Source: Kitasatospora gansuensis (lineage in GTDB: Bacteria; Actinomycetota; Actinomycetes; Streptomycetales; Streptomycetaceae). Taken from it: 64,000 nucleotides of DNA. Shown in pieces: positions 9,522-18,342 of the stretch. The stretch lies in the NCBI RefSeq assembly GCF_014203705.1, contig NZ_JACHJR010000001.1:1984001-2048000 (forward strand), read 5' to 3'. Below the pieces are notes generated by a model. That model was not told where the DNA came from, searched no databases, and saw only the letters and a program-made list of their open reading frames with translations. The translations under genes were made by a program, and so were the position numbers. Each line of letters opens with the position of its first letter. Position 1 is the stretch's first letter.

Positions 9522-10655
9522 CACCTTCTTCACGCCGGGCAGCCTGGTGCGCAGCTGGTGCACCAGGGCCTGCCTGATCACGACCCGGACCGCCCGTCCG
9601 GCCGCCCACGGGGCGAGCCGGCCGGGGCCCAGCACCAGCCGCTGGTTGGGGAGTTGGTCCGGGCGCCAGCGCTGCTTGTACGGCTCCTGGCCGCGCAGCA
9701 GGCTGAGCACCGGGATCTCGGCGGCCCGCACCTCGTCCAGCGCGGCGCCGAACAGCAGGCCGGCGATGTCCAGCCGCTCGCGCAGCGTGGGCTTGGCGCC
9801 GTACATGTACAGGCCGCCGAACGGCGGGCTGAGCAGCAGCAGGTTCACCGCGACCAACTCGTCGTCCAGGTAGAACCGGTGGACCGCGGCCCGGCCGGTG
9901 GCGACCAGCCCGGTGGTGGACTCGGCCAGGTGGGCGGCGAACCGCGCGGTGCGGTGCTCGGGGGTGACGCCGCGGTCCTGCCACTGCTCGATGTGCAGCC
10001 GGAGCAGGCCCTCGATCGCCTCCGGCACCTCGGCCGGGGCGGCGCTGCGGACCTCGATGCCGGACTCGGCGATCTTGCGCTGCTTGACCCGGCTGCGCTG
10101 GGCGGTCTTGCCGGGCAGGCGCTTGAGCAGCTCCTCCATCGGGACCGCGGGCAGGTACTGGCAGAGCGAGTCGGCGAACCGGTGCCGGCGGCCGCCCCAG
10201 TGCCGGAACACCTGCTGGGCGGCGGCCTCGGGACGGACCTCGCGCAGCTCCAGCGAGTGCCAGGGGCGGGTCAGCGGCAGGGCGGCGGCCAGCTCGGCGG
10301 CGGCCCGGTCGGCACAGGAGTCGTCCAGCAGGACGTCGGTGAAGTCCACCAGGCCAGCGCCGAGATTGGTCAACCCGCCGAACGGGCCCCGGCGTTGCAG
10401 CGCGGCGGCGGCCGCCAGCCGGTCGTCCCGGTAGACCAGCACCAGCACCAGGGCGCCGGGGCGGCCGTAGTGGCGCCACCAGGAGGCCAGCCAGGCGGCC
10501 GACTGGAAGGAGGTGGCGGCACCGCAGCGGGCCGCGAGCTCGTCCCACTCGGCGGCGATCCGGTCGAGGGCGTCGTCCTCCCGGCGGACCTCGGCGCGCC
10601 AGCGCGGGGCGCCGGTCTGGGTGGGCAGCGAGCTGACGGAGAGTTCGGTGGTCAT
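9498..10655 (-). CDS. BcsL/CelD-type GNAT acyltransferase
   Basis: A 385-residue protein starting at the ATG at 10655, which overlaps the previous stop by ATGA. It has the double GNAT layout of polysaccharide acyltransferases: N-terminal SFQSAAWLASWWRHYG, central GKTAQRSRVKQRKI, and C-terminal VHRFYLDDELVAVNLLLL followed by the YMYGAKP loop. Such proteins acylate sugars in exopolysaccharide or cellulose synthesis. Its place at the end of the operon fits decoration of the polymer. Donor and acceptor are unknown. Confidence 0.82.
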   Translation of the reverse strand: MTTELSVSSLPTQTGAPRWRAEVRREDDALDRIAAEWDELAARCGAATSFQSAAWLASWWRHYGRPGALVLVLVYRDDRLAAAAALQRRGPFGGLTNLGAGLVDFTDVLLDDSCADRAAAELAAALPLTRPWHSLELREVRPEAAAQQVFRHWGGRRHRFADSLCQYLPAVPMEELLKRLPGKTAQRSRVKQRKIAESGIEVRSAAPAEVPEAIEGLLRLHIEQWQDRGVTPEHRTARFAAHLAESTTGLVATGRAAVHRFYLDDELVAVNLLLLSPPFGGLYMYGAKPTLRERLDIAGLLFGAALDEVRAAEIPVLSLLRGQEPYKQRWRPDQLPNQRLVLGPGRLAPWAAGRAVRVVIRQALVHQLRTRLPGVKKVLLARMRS

Positions 10656-11335
10656 CCTCGACTCCCGGTCTGCTGCGGCTCCTTGGCGGCCTCGGCGCGG
10701 CGCTTGGGGACCTCCAGCGAGAGGGTGACGGTCTGTTCGGACGGGGTCTCGACCGGGGCACCGGGGTCGGCTTCGGCCTTCTTCGGGCGGCGGGTCATCA
10801 GCACCAGCGCGCCGAGCAGCAGCCCGCCGGCCGCGCCGACCGCGACGTCCAGCTGGGCGGACGGGGTGGCCGGGCGGTCCGGTACGGCGGCGCCGGCCAG
10901 CGGGACCAGCTTGACGCCGGTCTCCTTGGTGCTGGTGTTGGCGAAGGCGATCAGCGACTTGGCCACCGCGTCGGCGGCCCGCGCGGCGTCCGTGCCCTTG
11001 CCGCCGGAGCCGGTGATCTCGATCACCGGGGCGTCCGGCGAGGTGGTGCCCCGGACCAGCTCGGCCAGCTCGTTGATGGTCCGGCCGGTCTCGGCCGCCG
11101 CGCCCGCGAGCACCTGCGGCTGGCCGGCCAGCCGGCCGTACGCCTGGGCGAAGTTGACCGCGGTGGCGCCCTCCCCCGGGCCCTGCGGGACCACCACCAC
11201 ATAGGAGTTGGCGGCGTAGCTGGGGTGCGAGACGACGGCGTATCCGGCGCCGGCCATGGCACCCAGCGGCACGGCGAGCGCGACCGGCCACCAACGGCGG
11301 GTCAGGGTGCGCGCGCGGCTGCGCAGTTCGGACAT
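10652..11335 (-). CDS. Wzz/YveK-like polysaccharide chain-length protein
   Basis: A 227-residue membrane protein. The ATG at 11335 has AGGAGC upstream. One membrane helix at about 14-34 (WWPVALAVPLGAMAGAGYAVV) and another at about 164-184 flank a periplasm-side domain, the topology of Wzz and YveK regulators; the motif SYVVVVPQG begins the loop. The cytoplasmic tail lacks a Walker motif, so no tyrosine kinase is fused and none is encoded nearby. It should control chain length or export in concert with the polymerase and flippase upstream. Confidence 0.8.
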   Translation of the reverse strand: MSELRSRARTLTRRWWPVALAVPLGAMAGAGYAVVSHPSYAANSYVVVVPQGPGEGATAVNFAQAYGRLAGQPQVLAGAAAETGRTINELAELVRGTTSPDAPVIEITGSGGKGTDAARAADAVAKSLIAFANTSTKETGVKLVPLAGAAVPDRPATPSAQLDVAVGAAGGLLLGALVLMTRRPKKAEADPGAPVETPSEQTVTLSLEVPKRRAEAAKEPQQTGSRG

Positions 11336-11379
11336 GGGAAGCTCCTTGGCTAGAACGTTCGATTCAGGACTGGGCCGGG

Positions 11380-12561
11380 TCAGCGGGACCCGGCGGCCAC
11401 CGGTGCGCGCTCGCCCGGGCCCCGGCCGGGCGCTCCGCCGAGGCGGTCGTAGAGCAGCGCCAGCCGGTCCGCGATCCGGGCGATGTCGTAGTGGGCGACC
11501 GCGGGGGGCTGCGGCAGCACGGCGCTGCGGCTGCTCCAGAGTTCGCACAGCGAGGCGGTGTAGGCGGCGGCCGTGCCGGGCAGCCGGACCGCCCCGGGGG
11601 CGGCCTCGGGGGGCAGCTCGTCGAGGGCCGGGCAGGCGCTGTGCCGGACCGGCAGACCGGCGGCCAGGCCCTCCAGCACGGTCAGACCGAAGGTCTCCTC
11701 GGCCGAGGGTGCGGCCAACACGTCCATCGCGGTGAGCAGTTCGGGCACGTCGGAGCGCTCACCGGTGAGCAGCAGCCGGTGCAGCACCCCGAGCTCGCCG
11801 GCCTGCCGGAGCAGCGCCGCCCGCTCGGGCCCGGCGCCGACCACCAGCAGCCAGGGCTCCCGCAGCGCCGGGTGCTGGGCTGCCAGCCTGGTCAGCTCGG
11901 CCAGCACCGGGACCAGCAGCCCGAACTGCTTGCCGGGGACCAGCCGGCCGACCGCGCCGATCACCCAGGCGGACTGCGGCAGGCCGAGCTCGGCCCGGAC
12001 GCCCTGCCGCAGCGCCGCCCGGGAGGCGGTCGGCAGGCAGTACCTGGCGGTCTCGATCCCGTTCGGCAGCAGCTCCACCCGCTGGGCCGGCACCCCCCAG
12101 TCGTCCAGGGTGGCGGCGACCTGCCGGGAGACCGCGACGGTGGTCGAGCCGAGCCGTTCGGCGGCCAGGTAGAGCGCCTTGACGCCGGGGGTGACCGGAC
12201 GGCCCTCGATCACCGTGGCGTGCAGCGAGTGCTCGGTGGCCAGCACCGGGCGCACCCCGGCCAGCCGGGCGGCCAGCCGGCCGTACAGCCCGGCCCGGTA
12301 GAGGTGGGTGTGCACCAGGTCGTACCGGCCCTGCCGGATCAGGCCGGTGAGCCGGGGCAGCACCCCGAGGTCGCGGTTGCCGCGCATCGCGAGGTCGTGC
12401 ACCGGGACGCCGGCGGCGGTCAGCGCGGCGGCCACCGTGCCGGGGTTGGTCAGGGTGGCCACCTCGCACCGGTGCCGCCCCGGCAGGTGACGGAGGATCA
12501 GCTCGAGCTGGCGCTCGGCTCCGCCGGAGGCCAGCCCGGTGATCACGTGCAGGACCTTCAC
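11380..12561 (-). CDS. GT4-family glycosyltransferase
   Basis: A 393-residue enzyme starting at GTG 12561, which overlaps the upstream stop (GTGA). The N-terminal Rossmann domain shows VLHVITGLASGGAERQ, typical of GT4 enzymes, and VHTHLYRAGLYGR; the C-terminal half has the donor-binding motif around EETFGLTVLEGLAAGLPV. It transfers a sugar from a nucleotide donor onto the growing lipid-linked unit. The frame stays open far upstream, but that sequence belongs to other genes read in another frame. Confidence 0.9.
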   Translation of the reverse strand: MKVLHVITGLASGGAERQLELILRHLPGRHRCEVATLTNPGTVAAALTAAGVPVHDLAMRGNRDLGVLPRLTGLIRQGRYDLVHTHLYRAGLYGRLAARLAGVRPVLATEHSLHATVIEGRPVTPGVKALYLAAERLGSTTVAVSRQVAATLDDWGVPAQRVELLPNGIETARYCLPTASRAALRQGVRAELGLPQSAWVIGAVGRLVPGKQFGLLVPVLAELTRLAAQHPALREPWLLVVGAGPERAALLRQAGELGVLHRLLLTGERSDVPELLTAMDVLAAPSAEETFGLTVLEGLAAGLPVRHSACPALDELPPEAAPGAVRLPGTAAAYTASLCELWSSRSAVLPQPPAVAHYDIARIADRLALLYDRLGGAPGRGPGERAPVAAGSR

Positions 12562-15128
12562 CGGCCGGCCCTCCGCGGGCGGCGGGCGCGCAGCGCGGTG
12601 AGCACGTCGCGGACCCGGTGCCGACCGCGCTTGGCCCGCAGCCGCAAGGCGCCGTCCCGGTCGCCGACATAGCTCCGGGGCAGGGCGTAACGGCCGGTGA
12701 GCCCGCCGTGCGCGATCGCGCAGGCGTAGTCGTACCCGGCGTCCCGGACCGCGTGGGTGGCGGCCAGGTCGACCGCGCCGTACGGGTAGCAGAAACCGGT
12801 GACCGGTCCGCCGATCAGCTCCTCCAGGGCCCGGCGGCTCTCCCTGGTCTGCACCGCGAGGTCGGCGGCGGGCAGCCCGGGCAGGGCCTGGTGGCCGAGG
12901 CCGTGCGAGCCGATCTCCCAGCCCGCGCGGGCCAGTTCGGTCACCTGATCGAGGGTCAGCAGCTGCTTGCGCGGGCCCTTGACGTCCCAGCCGTTCTCGG
13001 TGCCGAGCAGGTCGGGCACCACGTACGCGGTCGCGGTGAAGCCGTACTCGTGCAGCACCGGGACGGCGTACCGGGCGAAGTCGGCGTAGCCGTCGTCGAA
13101 GGTCAGGCCGACCAGGTGGCCGGCGGTGCCCTCGGCTCTCGCCCGGAGCAGTTCGCGGACGCTGACGCCGCGTCGGCCGGTGCGGTGCAGCCAGGCCATC
13201 TGGGCGGCGAAGCGTTCGGGGCTGACGGTGAGCAGGTACGGGTCCTCCTCCTCGTCGGCCACCGAGTGGTACATCAGGATCCACGGGGCGCTCCGGCCGG
13301 ACCCGGCCTGACGTTTGGCGCGACCGGCGGTTGCCTGCGCCGGGAGGCGCAACTGCTGGGCGGAGTCGACGTCCATGGGGCAGCTTCCCTTCAGCGGCCG
13401 AAGGTGGTGGGTGGGCCCGGGGGCGGGCGGGGTGGTGGCGACCGTCCCGCCCGGCTCGGCCCGGGGGCGCGGGCCGGGGCCGAACCTGGCCAGGCCCCCC
13501 AGCAGCGGTTCGCGGACCTCGGCCGCGCCGAAGGCGGTGCCGAGACCGGCGAAGACGAGCAGCACGGTCACCCCGCCGACCAGGGTGGCCAGCAGCGGCG
13601 AGGGAGTCAGGCCGTCGGCCAGGTACCCGACGGCCGCGGCGCCCACCGCGGCCGCCAGCAGGCGGGACTGGCCGGTGAGCACCTTCGGCACCCGGAGCGC
13701 GATGCCGCGCAGCAGCAGCCCGCGGAGCAGCAGCCCGGCGGTGGTGGTGATCCCGGCGGCGTTCCCGGCGGCCAGGCCCAGGCCGCCGTAGTGCGGGGTG
13801 GCGGCCAGGCCGACCGCGACGGTGACCAGCAGGCCGACCGCCATCGCGGCGACCGGGTACCAGTCCAGCCGGGTCACCCGGAAGCTGCTCGGGTCCTCGT
13901 CGGCCCGGCGGACCACCGGGCGGACCGAGAAGTACGGCCGGACCATCACGCCGATCAGCGCCTGGGCCGGCAGCCCGAAGCTGTAGACCCGGATCACGGC
14001 GGCGGTGGCGGCGGTGTCGTGGGCGGTGAAGGCGCCGCGCTCGAACAGCAGGGCCACCACCGAGGGCGCGCAGGCCATCAGGAACGCGGTGCCGACCAGC
14101 ACCAGCGCGGTGGCCTGGCCGATGTCCTTCTCCACCCGGTCCCGGGCGGTCCGCAGGTCGCCCGCGGCGAGTGCGCGGGCGACCAGCGGGAAGGTGACGG
14201 TGCAGATCAGGATGGCGGCGGTCATCGCCAGCTGGGAGACCTTGGCCGCGTAGTTCAGGTGCGAGATGGTGCCCGGCGGCAGGCCCGAGCCGAGGTGGCG
14301 CTCGATGAAGACCTGGGACTGCCGGGTCAGCGTGAAGCCCGCGACCGGCAGTATCGCCAGCGGGATCAGCACCAGCCCGGCCGGGCCGCCCCGGCGGGAC
14401 TTCCGGGGCCTGCGCCGGCTCACCTTCAGCCGGCGCAGGAACGGGCCGATCAGCACCCCGGTCATCAGCAGGCTGCCGAACGCGACACCGATCGCGGCCG
14501 ACCTGACCCCCCAGGCGGTGTGGCCGACCAGCAGGAAGCCGAGGATCGCCAGGTTGTACGCGACGTAGATGCCGGCCGGTGCGGTGAAGCTGTGGTGGGC
14601 CCGGAGCGCGCTGCCCAGGTAGCCCGCGACGCCGAACGGCAGGATGGTGAGCGCGGTGATCCGGGTGCAGGTGACGGCCAGCCCCGGGTCGACCAGGCCG
14701 GGGGCCAGGAACCGGACCAGCTGCGGGGCGCCGACGGCGGTCAGCAGCGAGAGGCCGCACAGCGTCAGCAGCAGCCAGGGCAGGGTGGCCCGGACCAGCT
14801 GCCGGACCGGATCCGGGCCCTTGGGGCGCTCCTCGCGCAGCACCAGGGCCAGGCTGAACGCCGGGACCATCAGGAACGCCATCGCGTCCTCGATCAGCAG
14901 CGGTGCGGCGGTCTCCGGGACCGTCCAGGCCACCAGGAAGGCGTCGGTGCCCTGGTTGGCCCCGAAGTACCTGGCCAGCAGCAGGTCGCGGAGCAGGCCG
15001 AAGGCGGAGCCGGCGGCGGTGAGCAGCGCGGTGACCCCGAAGGCCTTGGCGAGGAAGTCGCGCCGGGGCGCCGGGGGGCCCGGCGGGGCAGCTGCCCCGA
15101 CCACGGCGACGTGCTGATCCGTACTCAT
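12558..15128 (-). CDS. MurJ-like flippase fused to polysaccharide deacetylase
   Basis: A single uninterrupted 856-codon frame carries two proteins. Residues about 25-550 are a MurJ/MviN-type flippase with roughly 13-14 membrane helices, starting with FGVTALLTAAGSAFGLLRD and including the FIERHLGSGLPPGTISHLNYA loop. After a Pro/Arg-rich linker, residues about 615-856 are a NodB polysaccharide deacetylase: WILMYHSVADEE, LTFDDGYADF (metal-binding DD) and GSHGLGHQAL. An internal ATG at 13376, preceded by AAGGGAAG, would give a separate 272-residue deacetylase in the same frame. Deacetylase and flippase are normally separate. The product exports and probably deacetylates the polymer, with the catalytic domain on one membrane face. 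Confidence 0.85.
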   Translation of the reverse strand: MSTDQHVAVVGAAAPPGPPAPRRDFLAKAFGVTALLTAAGSAFGLLRDLLLARYFGANQGTDAFLVAWTVPETAAPLLIEDAMAFLMVPAFSLALVLREERPKGPDPVRQLVRATLPWLLLTLCGLSLLTAVGAPQLVRFLAPGLVDPGLAVTCTRITALTILPFGVAGYLGSALRAHHSFTAPAGIYVAYNLAILGFLLVGHTAWGVRSAAIGVAFGSLLMTGVLIGPFLRRLKVSRRRPRKSRRGGPAGLVLIPLAILPVAGFTLTRQSQVFIERHLGSGLPPGTISHLNYAAKVSQLAMTAAILICTVTFPLVARALAAGDLRTARDRVEKDIGQATALVLVGTAFLMACAPSVVALLFERGAFTAHDTAATAAVIRVYSFGLPAQALIGVMVRPYFSVRPVVRRADEDPSSFRVTRLDWYPVAAMAVGLLVTVAVGLAATPHYGGLGLAAGNAAGITTTAGLLLRGLLLRGIALRVPKVLTGQSRLLAAAVGAAAVGYLADGLTPSPLLATLVGGVTVLLVFAGLGTAFGAAEVREPLLGGLARFGPGPRPRAEPGGTVATTPPAPGPTHHLRPLKGSCPMDVDSAQQLRLPAQATAGRAKRQAGSGRSAPWILMYHSVADEEEDPYLLTVSPERFAAQMAWLHRTGRRGVSVRELLRARAEGTAGHLVGLTFDDGYADFARYAVPVLHEYGFTATAYVVPDLLGTENGWDVKGPRKQLLTLDQVTELARAGWEIGSHGLGHQALPGLPAADLAVQTRESRRALEELIGGPVTGFCYPYGAVDLAATHAVRDAGYDYACAIAHGGLTGRYALPRSYVGDRDGALRLRAKRGRHRVRDVLTALRARRPRRAGR

Positions 15129-16498
15129 GTCTGCTTTGCCTCACCGGCGTTCGGGCCAGGCAGCGCCGTACGGGCGGCAAGGCCGAGGATCACCGAGGTG
15201 AGCACCGTGGTGGTCCCCCCGATATCGGCGTACAGGAAGTCCACCAGCACCCAGACCAGCAGCCCGAGGGCCGCCAGCCGGGGGCCGTCGACCGTCGGGC
15301 TCCGGGCGGTGCCGCCGACCGGCGACAGCCCCTTGGTGGCCGAATCACCCACCCTGAGAAGGCAGTTGACCAGCAGGGTGAGGAACAGGGCCAGGTAGGC
15401 CAGCACCCCGATCAGGCCCTGCTCGCTCAGCACCAGGAAGTACATGTTGTGCGGCGAGAGCAGCGGCTCGCGGGTGAAGCCGATCTGCGAGTCGGCCGCG
15501 TCGCTGCCCGAGGAGAGCCGCAACGGGGCGTGGCTGTCCCGGAGTTGCTGGAAGGCCTTGGGGCCGGCGCCGGTCACCGGGTGGTCCTGCCAGATCCGGC
15601 CCGCGGTGCCCCAGAGGTCGTAGCGGTCGGTCACCGACTGGTCGGGGGTGTCGGAGACCGCGCCGATGCTGGAGAGCCGGTTGGTCACCCCCGAGCCGCC
15701 GAGGCCGAGCCCCCCGACCAGCACCAGCCCGAGGGCGGCGGCCAGCACCGCGCCGCGGAGCGCCAGCCGGGCGTCGGCCCGCAGCAGCACCACGGCGGCG
15801 GCGGCCGCGCAGGCGATCCAGCTGCCCCGGCTGAAGGAGACCGCGAGTGGGAAGACCAGGAAGCCCGCGGCGGCCCAACAGCCGATCCGCAGACGGCGGT
15901 TGCCGCCGGGGCCGCGCTCCCCCAGGGCCAGCGCGAGGGCGGCCAGCAACCCGAAGCAGACCACCGTGGACATCGCCATGATGTCGAGCGCCCCGAAGGT
16001 GCCGATCGCCCGGATCGGCTGCCCGGTGTACGAGGCGCCCGTCCCGGTCAGGAACTGCTTGGCCCCGACCACGCCCTGCACCAGGGCGGCCAGTACCAGG
16101 GAGCCGAGCACCAGTTGCTGGTCCCGCCGGTCGCGCAGCGAGCAGAGCACGGCGGCCGGCACCAGCACGAAGACCTGCACCAGCCGAACGAAGCCGGTGA
16201 CACTGGCCATCGGGTCGATCGAGTGCACGGTGGCCACGCCCGCCGAGCAGACCACCGCGCCGAACAGCACGCAGACGGTCCGGTTGAGGGCCGGCAGCCG
16301 ACCGCGCAGCAGGCCCAGCGCCATGGTGCCGACCAGCGCCAGCGAGGCCAGATCGGCCGCGGTGACGTGCACGGCGGCGGTGACGTCCTTGTCACCGGTC
16401 GGCACGCAGACCAGCAGGACGGTGGCGGCGGCCAGCAGACTCGGGCGAGCGGTCAGCCGGCCGGGTAAGGCGATGTTCTGAGGCAGGGTCAGCGCCAC
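15125..16498 (-). CDS. O-antigen ligase/Wzy-type polymerase
   Basis: A 457-residue integral membrane protein with about 11-12 hydrophobic segments. The large extracytoplasmic loop late in the protein carries the conserved Wzy_C features: DRYDLWGTAGRIWQDHPVTGAGPKAF, an HPVTGAG signature, followed by SPHNMYFLVLSEQGLIGVLAYL. These ligate or polymerise undecaprenyl-linked repeat units outside the membrane. The stop overlaps the flippase start (ATGA) and the start is 4 bases after the sugar transferase stop, so these three genes are tightly coupled. Confidence 0.88.
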   Translation of the reverse strand: MALTLPQNIALPGRLTARPSLLAAATVLLVCVPTGDKDVTAAVHVTAADLASLALVGTMALGLLRGRLPALNRTVCVLFGAVVCSAGVATVHSIDPMASVTGFVRLVQVFVLVPAAVLCSLRDRRDQQLVLGSLVLAALVQGVVGAKQFLTGTGASYTGQPIRAIGTFGALDIMAMSTVVCFGLLAALALALGERGPGGNRRLRIGCWAAAGFLVFPLAVSFSRGSWIACAAAAAVVLLRADARLALRGAVLAAALGLVLVGGLGLGGSGVTNRLSSIGAVSDTPDQSVTDRYDLWGTAGRIWQDHPVTGAGPKAFQQLRDSHAPLRLSSGSDAADSQIGFTREPLLSPHNMYFLVLSEQGLIGVLAYLALFLTLLVNCLLRVGDSATKGLSPVGGTARSPTVDGPRLAALGLLVWVLVDFLYADIGGTTTVLTSVILGLAARTALPGPNAGEAKQT

Positions 16499-16502
16499 CG
16501 GC

Positions 16503-18008
16503 TCAGCTCCCGTCCGGGTGCAGCATCAGGGCGGCGGTGCGGAACAGCAGCTTGACGTCGAGCCAGAGGTTCCAGCTCTCGATGTAGCGGTTGTCGAACC
16601 GGGCCCTGGCCTCGATCGAGGTGTCCCCGCGCAGGCCGTTGGCCTGGGCGAGTCCGGTCAGGCCGACCGGGACGCGGTGCCGGTCGGCGTACTCGGGGTA
16701 CGCCTGGCTGAACCGCATGACGAAGTACGGGCGTTCGGGCCGAGGGCCGACCAGGCTCATGTCGCCGCGCAGCACGTTCCACAGCTGCGGCAGCTCGTCC
16801 AGCGAGCTGTGCCGGAGGAAGTGGCCGACCCGGCTCATCCGGTGGTCCTGGGCGATGTTCCAGTGGGTGGCCGACTCGTGCTCGTTGGCCGGGCGCAGGG
16901 TGCGGAACTTCAGCAGGGTGAAGACCTTGCCGTCCAGACCGGTGCGCTGCTGGCGGAACAGCACGCCGGGGCCGGTGTCCACCCGGACCGCGAGGGCGCA
17001 GACGGCCAGCACCGGGGAGACCAGCAGCAGGCCGAACAGGGCGGCGGTGATGTCCAGCGCCCGCTTGGCGGCCCAGCCGTGCCGGCGCATCGCGGGGCGG
17101 TCGAGCTGCAGACAGGGGAAGCCCCAGAGGTGGTCCCCCCGGCTCCGGTCGGCCACCGCGCCGTACTCGCGCAGGGCGGGCACCAGCCAGACCCGGCAGC
17201 CGAGCCGGGCGGCCTCGCGCAGCGCGGCGGCGGTCTCGGCCTCGTCGGCGGCACCCTCGGTGGCCACCACGTGGTGCACCCGGTGGCGGCGGATCTCCCG
17301 CTCCAGCACCTCGCGGCCGCCGAGCACCGGGAGCGTCGCGTCCTCGGCGAGCAGCACCGGGTCGGGGTCGAGGAAGCCGACCGGGCGCAGCCCGTACTCC
17401 CGACGCTCCGTCAGAGCGGCGGCCACCTGCTGGCCGAGCTGCCCGGCGCCGAGCACCAGGACGGGGCTGGGACGGCGGCGGCGGGCCTTGCGGATCAGGT
17501 GGTAGACGAAGGCCCGGCCGACCGAGGCGAGCAGCAGGAAGGCGGCCACCAGGGAGAGCAGGCGGAGCGGGGTGGCCGGGCCGCTGTCCGGCCAGCCGTC
17601 CAGGCAGGCGGAGAGCGTGACGGCGAAGGCCGTCGCGACCGTGGCCCTGGCGGCCAGGGCGGGGAGCTCGTCCAGTGCGGAGAGGGTGAGCCGGTTCCGG
17701 TACAGCCCGCCGGTCAGGTTGAGCGGCAGCAGCAGCGGCAGCACGGCGGCGGCGCCGAGCAGTGGCCGCTGCGGGTCGGTGGCGGTCAGCACGGTGGCGG
17801 CGCAGACCGCGAGTCCGTCGGCGGTCAGTAGCCCGAGCGGGTGGGCCAGTCGGGAGCGGAACGGGCGGCGGTGCCGCCCGACCGGTGGAGCGGATCTGGC
17901 CTGCACCGGGCGCCGGGGCGGGCGCCGGTCGAGGAGCTCGGTGGTGACCCGGCGGGAGGGCGGCAGGGGTCGGCCCGGCCGTGGCACACTCTCGTGGTCA
18001 ATGGTCAT
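16503..18008 (-). CDS. Polyprenyl-phosphate sugar phosphotransferase initiating EPS synthesis
   Basis: A 501-residue protein. It has four N-terminal hydrophobic segments (about 55-175), a CoA-binding-like Rossmann domain (VLVLGAGQLGQQVAAAL), then a membrane helix and the catalytic bacterial sugar transferase domain. Its motifs are AAKRALDITAALFGLLLVSP, LFRQQRTGLDGKVFTLLKFRTL and DELPQLWNVLRGDMSLVGPRPE. It starts repeat-unit assembly by moving a sugar-1-phosphate onto undecaprenyl phosphate. It is the first gene of the operon, with a purine-rich GGGGAG upstream of the ATG at 18008. Confidence 0.93.
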   Translation of the reverse strand: MTIDHESVPRPGRPLPPSRRVTTELLDRRPPRRPVQARSAPPVGRHRRPFRSRLAHPLGLLTADGLAVCAATVLTATDPQRPLLGAAAVLPLLLPLNLTGGLYRNRLTLSALDELPALAARATVATAFAVTLSACLDGWPDSGPATPLRLLSLVAAFLLLASVGRAFVYHLIRKARRRRPSPVLVLGAGQLGQQVAAALTERREYGLRPVGFLDPDPVLLAEDATLPVLGGREVLEREIRRHRVHHVVATEGAADEAETAAALREAARLGCRVWLVPALREYGAVADRSRGDHLWGFPCLQLDRPAMRRHGWAAKRALDITAALFGLLLVSPVLAVCALAVRVDTGPGVLFRQQRTGLDGKVFTLLKFRTLRPANEHESATHWNIAQDHRMSRVGHFLRHSSLDELPQLWNVLRGDMSLVGPRPERPYFVMRFSQAYPEYADRHRVPVGLTGLAQANGLRGDTSIEARARFDNRYIESWNLWLDVKLLFRTAALMLHPDGS

Positions 18009-18342
18009 CAGCGCACGAACTCCCCTGCTGTGTACCCGCCTTGACGGGACACCCGGACCCGGAGTCGGACCGACGAGTTAATCCCGGCCGACGGATGCGG
18101 TCCAGGTAGCACCTGCTGCCAAGGGCGGCATTCGGGTCACTCCGAGAACCGCGCTCAGAAATGACAACGAAGCAGGCAAAATCAGACAATACCGAACGCT
18201 GGCTTGATTGCAGGAAGTTGACTTGCCATTTCATTCCACCCGCCCATTAATCAGACTTTCGGACTTTGAATCCTCGGGTCACCCGGTCGAGATGCGAACA
18301 CGGCAGCACCTTCGCGGCGAGCATTCACGGTCTGAGAAACGA
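18009..18342 (-). promoter_or_regulatory. Upstream region of the exopolysaccharide operon
   Basis: A 334-base gap, visibly richer in A/T than its surroundings, precedes the first gene of the operon and should hold its promoter. A short minus-strand open frame (17998-18234) overlaps the operon start but has no recognisable content. I found no convincing operator or -35/-10 pair. Confidence 0.45.

Noticed and set aside
13300..13450. Frameshift or missed stop between flippase and deacetylase
   Set aside because: The frame is continuous and both domains are intact on either side; nothing in the sequence itself indicates an error.
12618..15398. Very long open frame on the plus strand opposite the flippase-deacetylase gene
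   Set aside because: High-GC antisense frame; its protein is a low-complexity Gly/Arg/Gln/Ala mixture with no recognisable domain.
17998..18234. Short minus-strand frame before the exopolysaccharide operon
   Set aside because: No ribosome site, no family resemblance; it overlaps the operon start.
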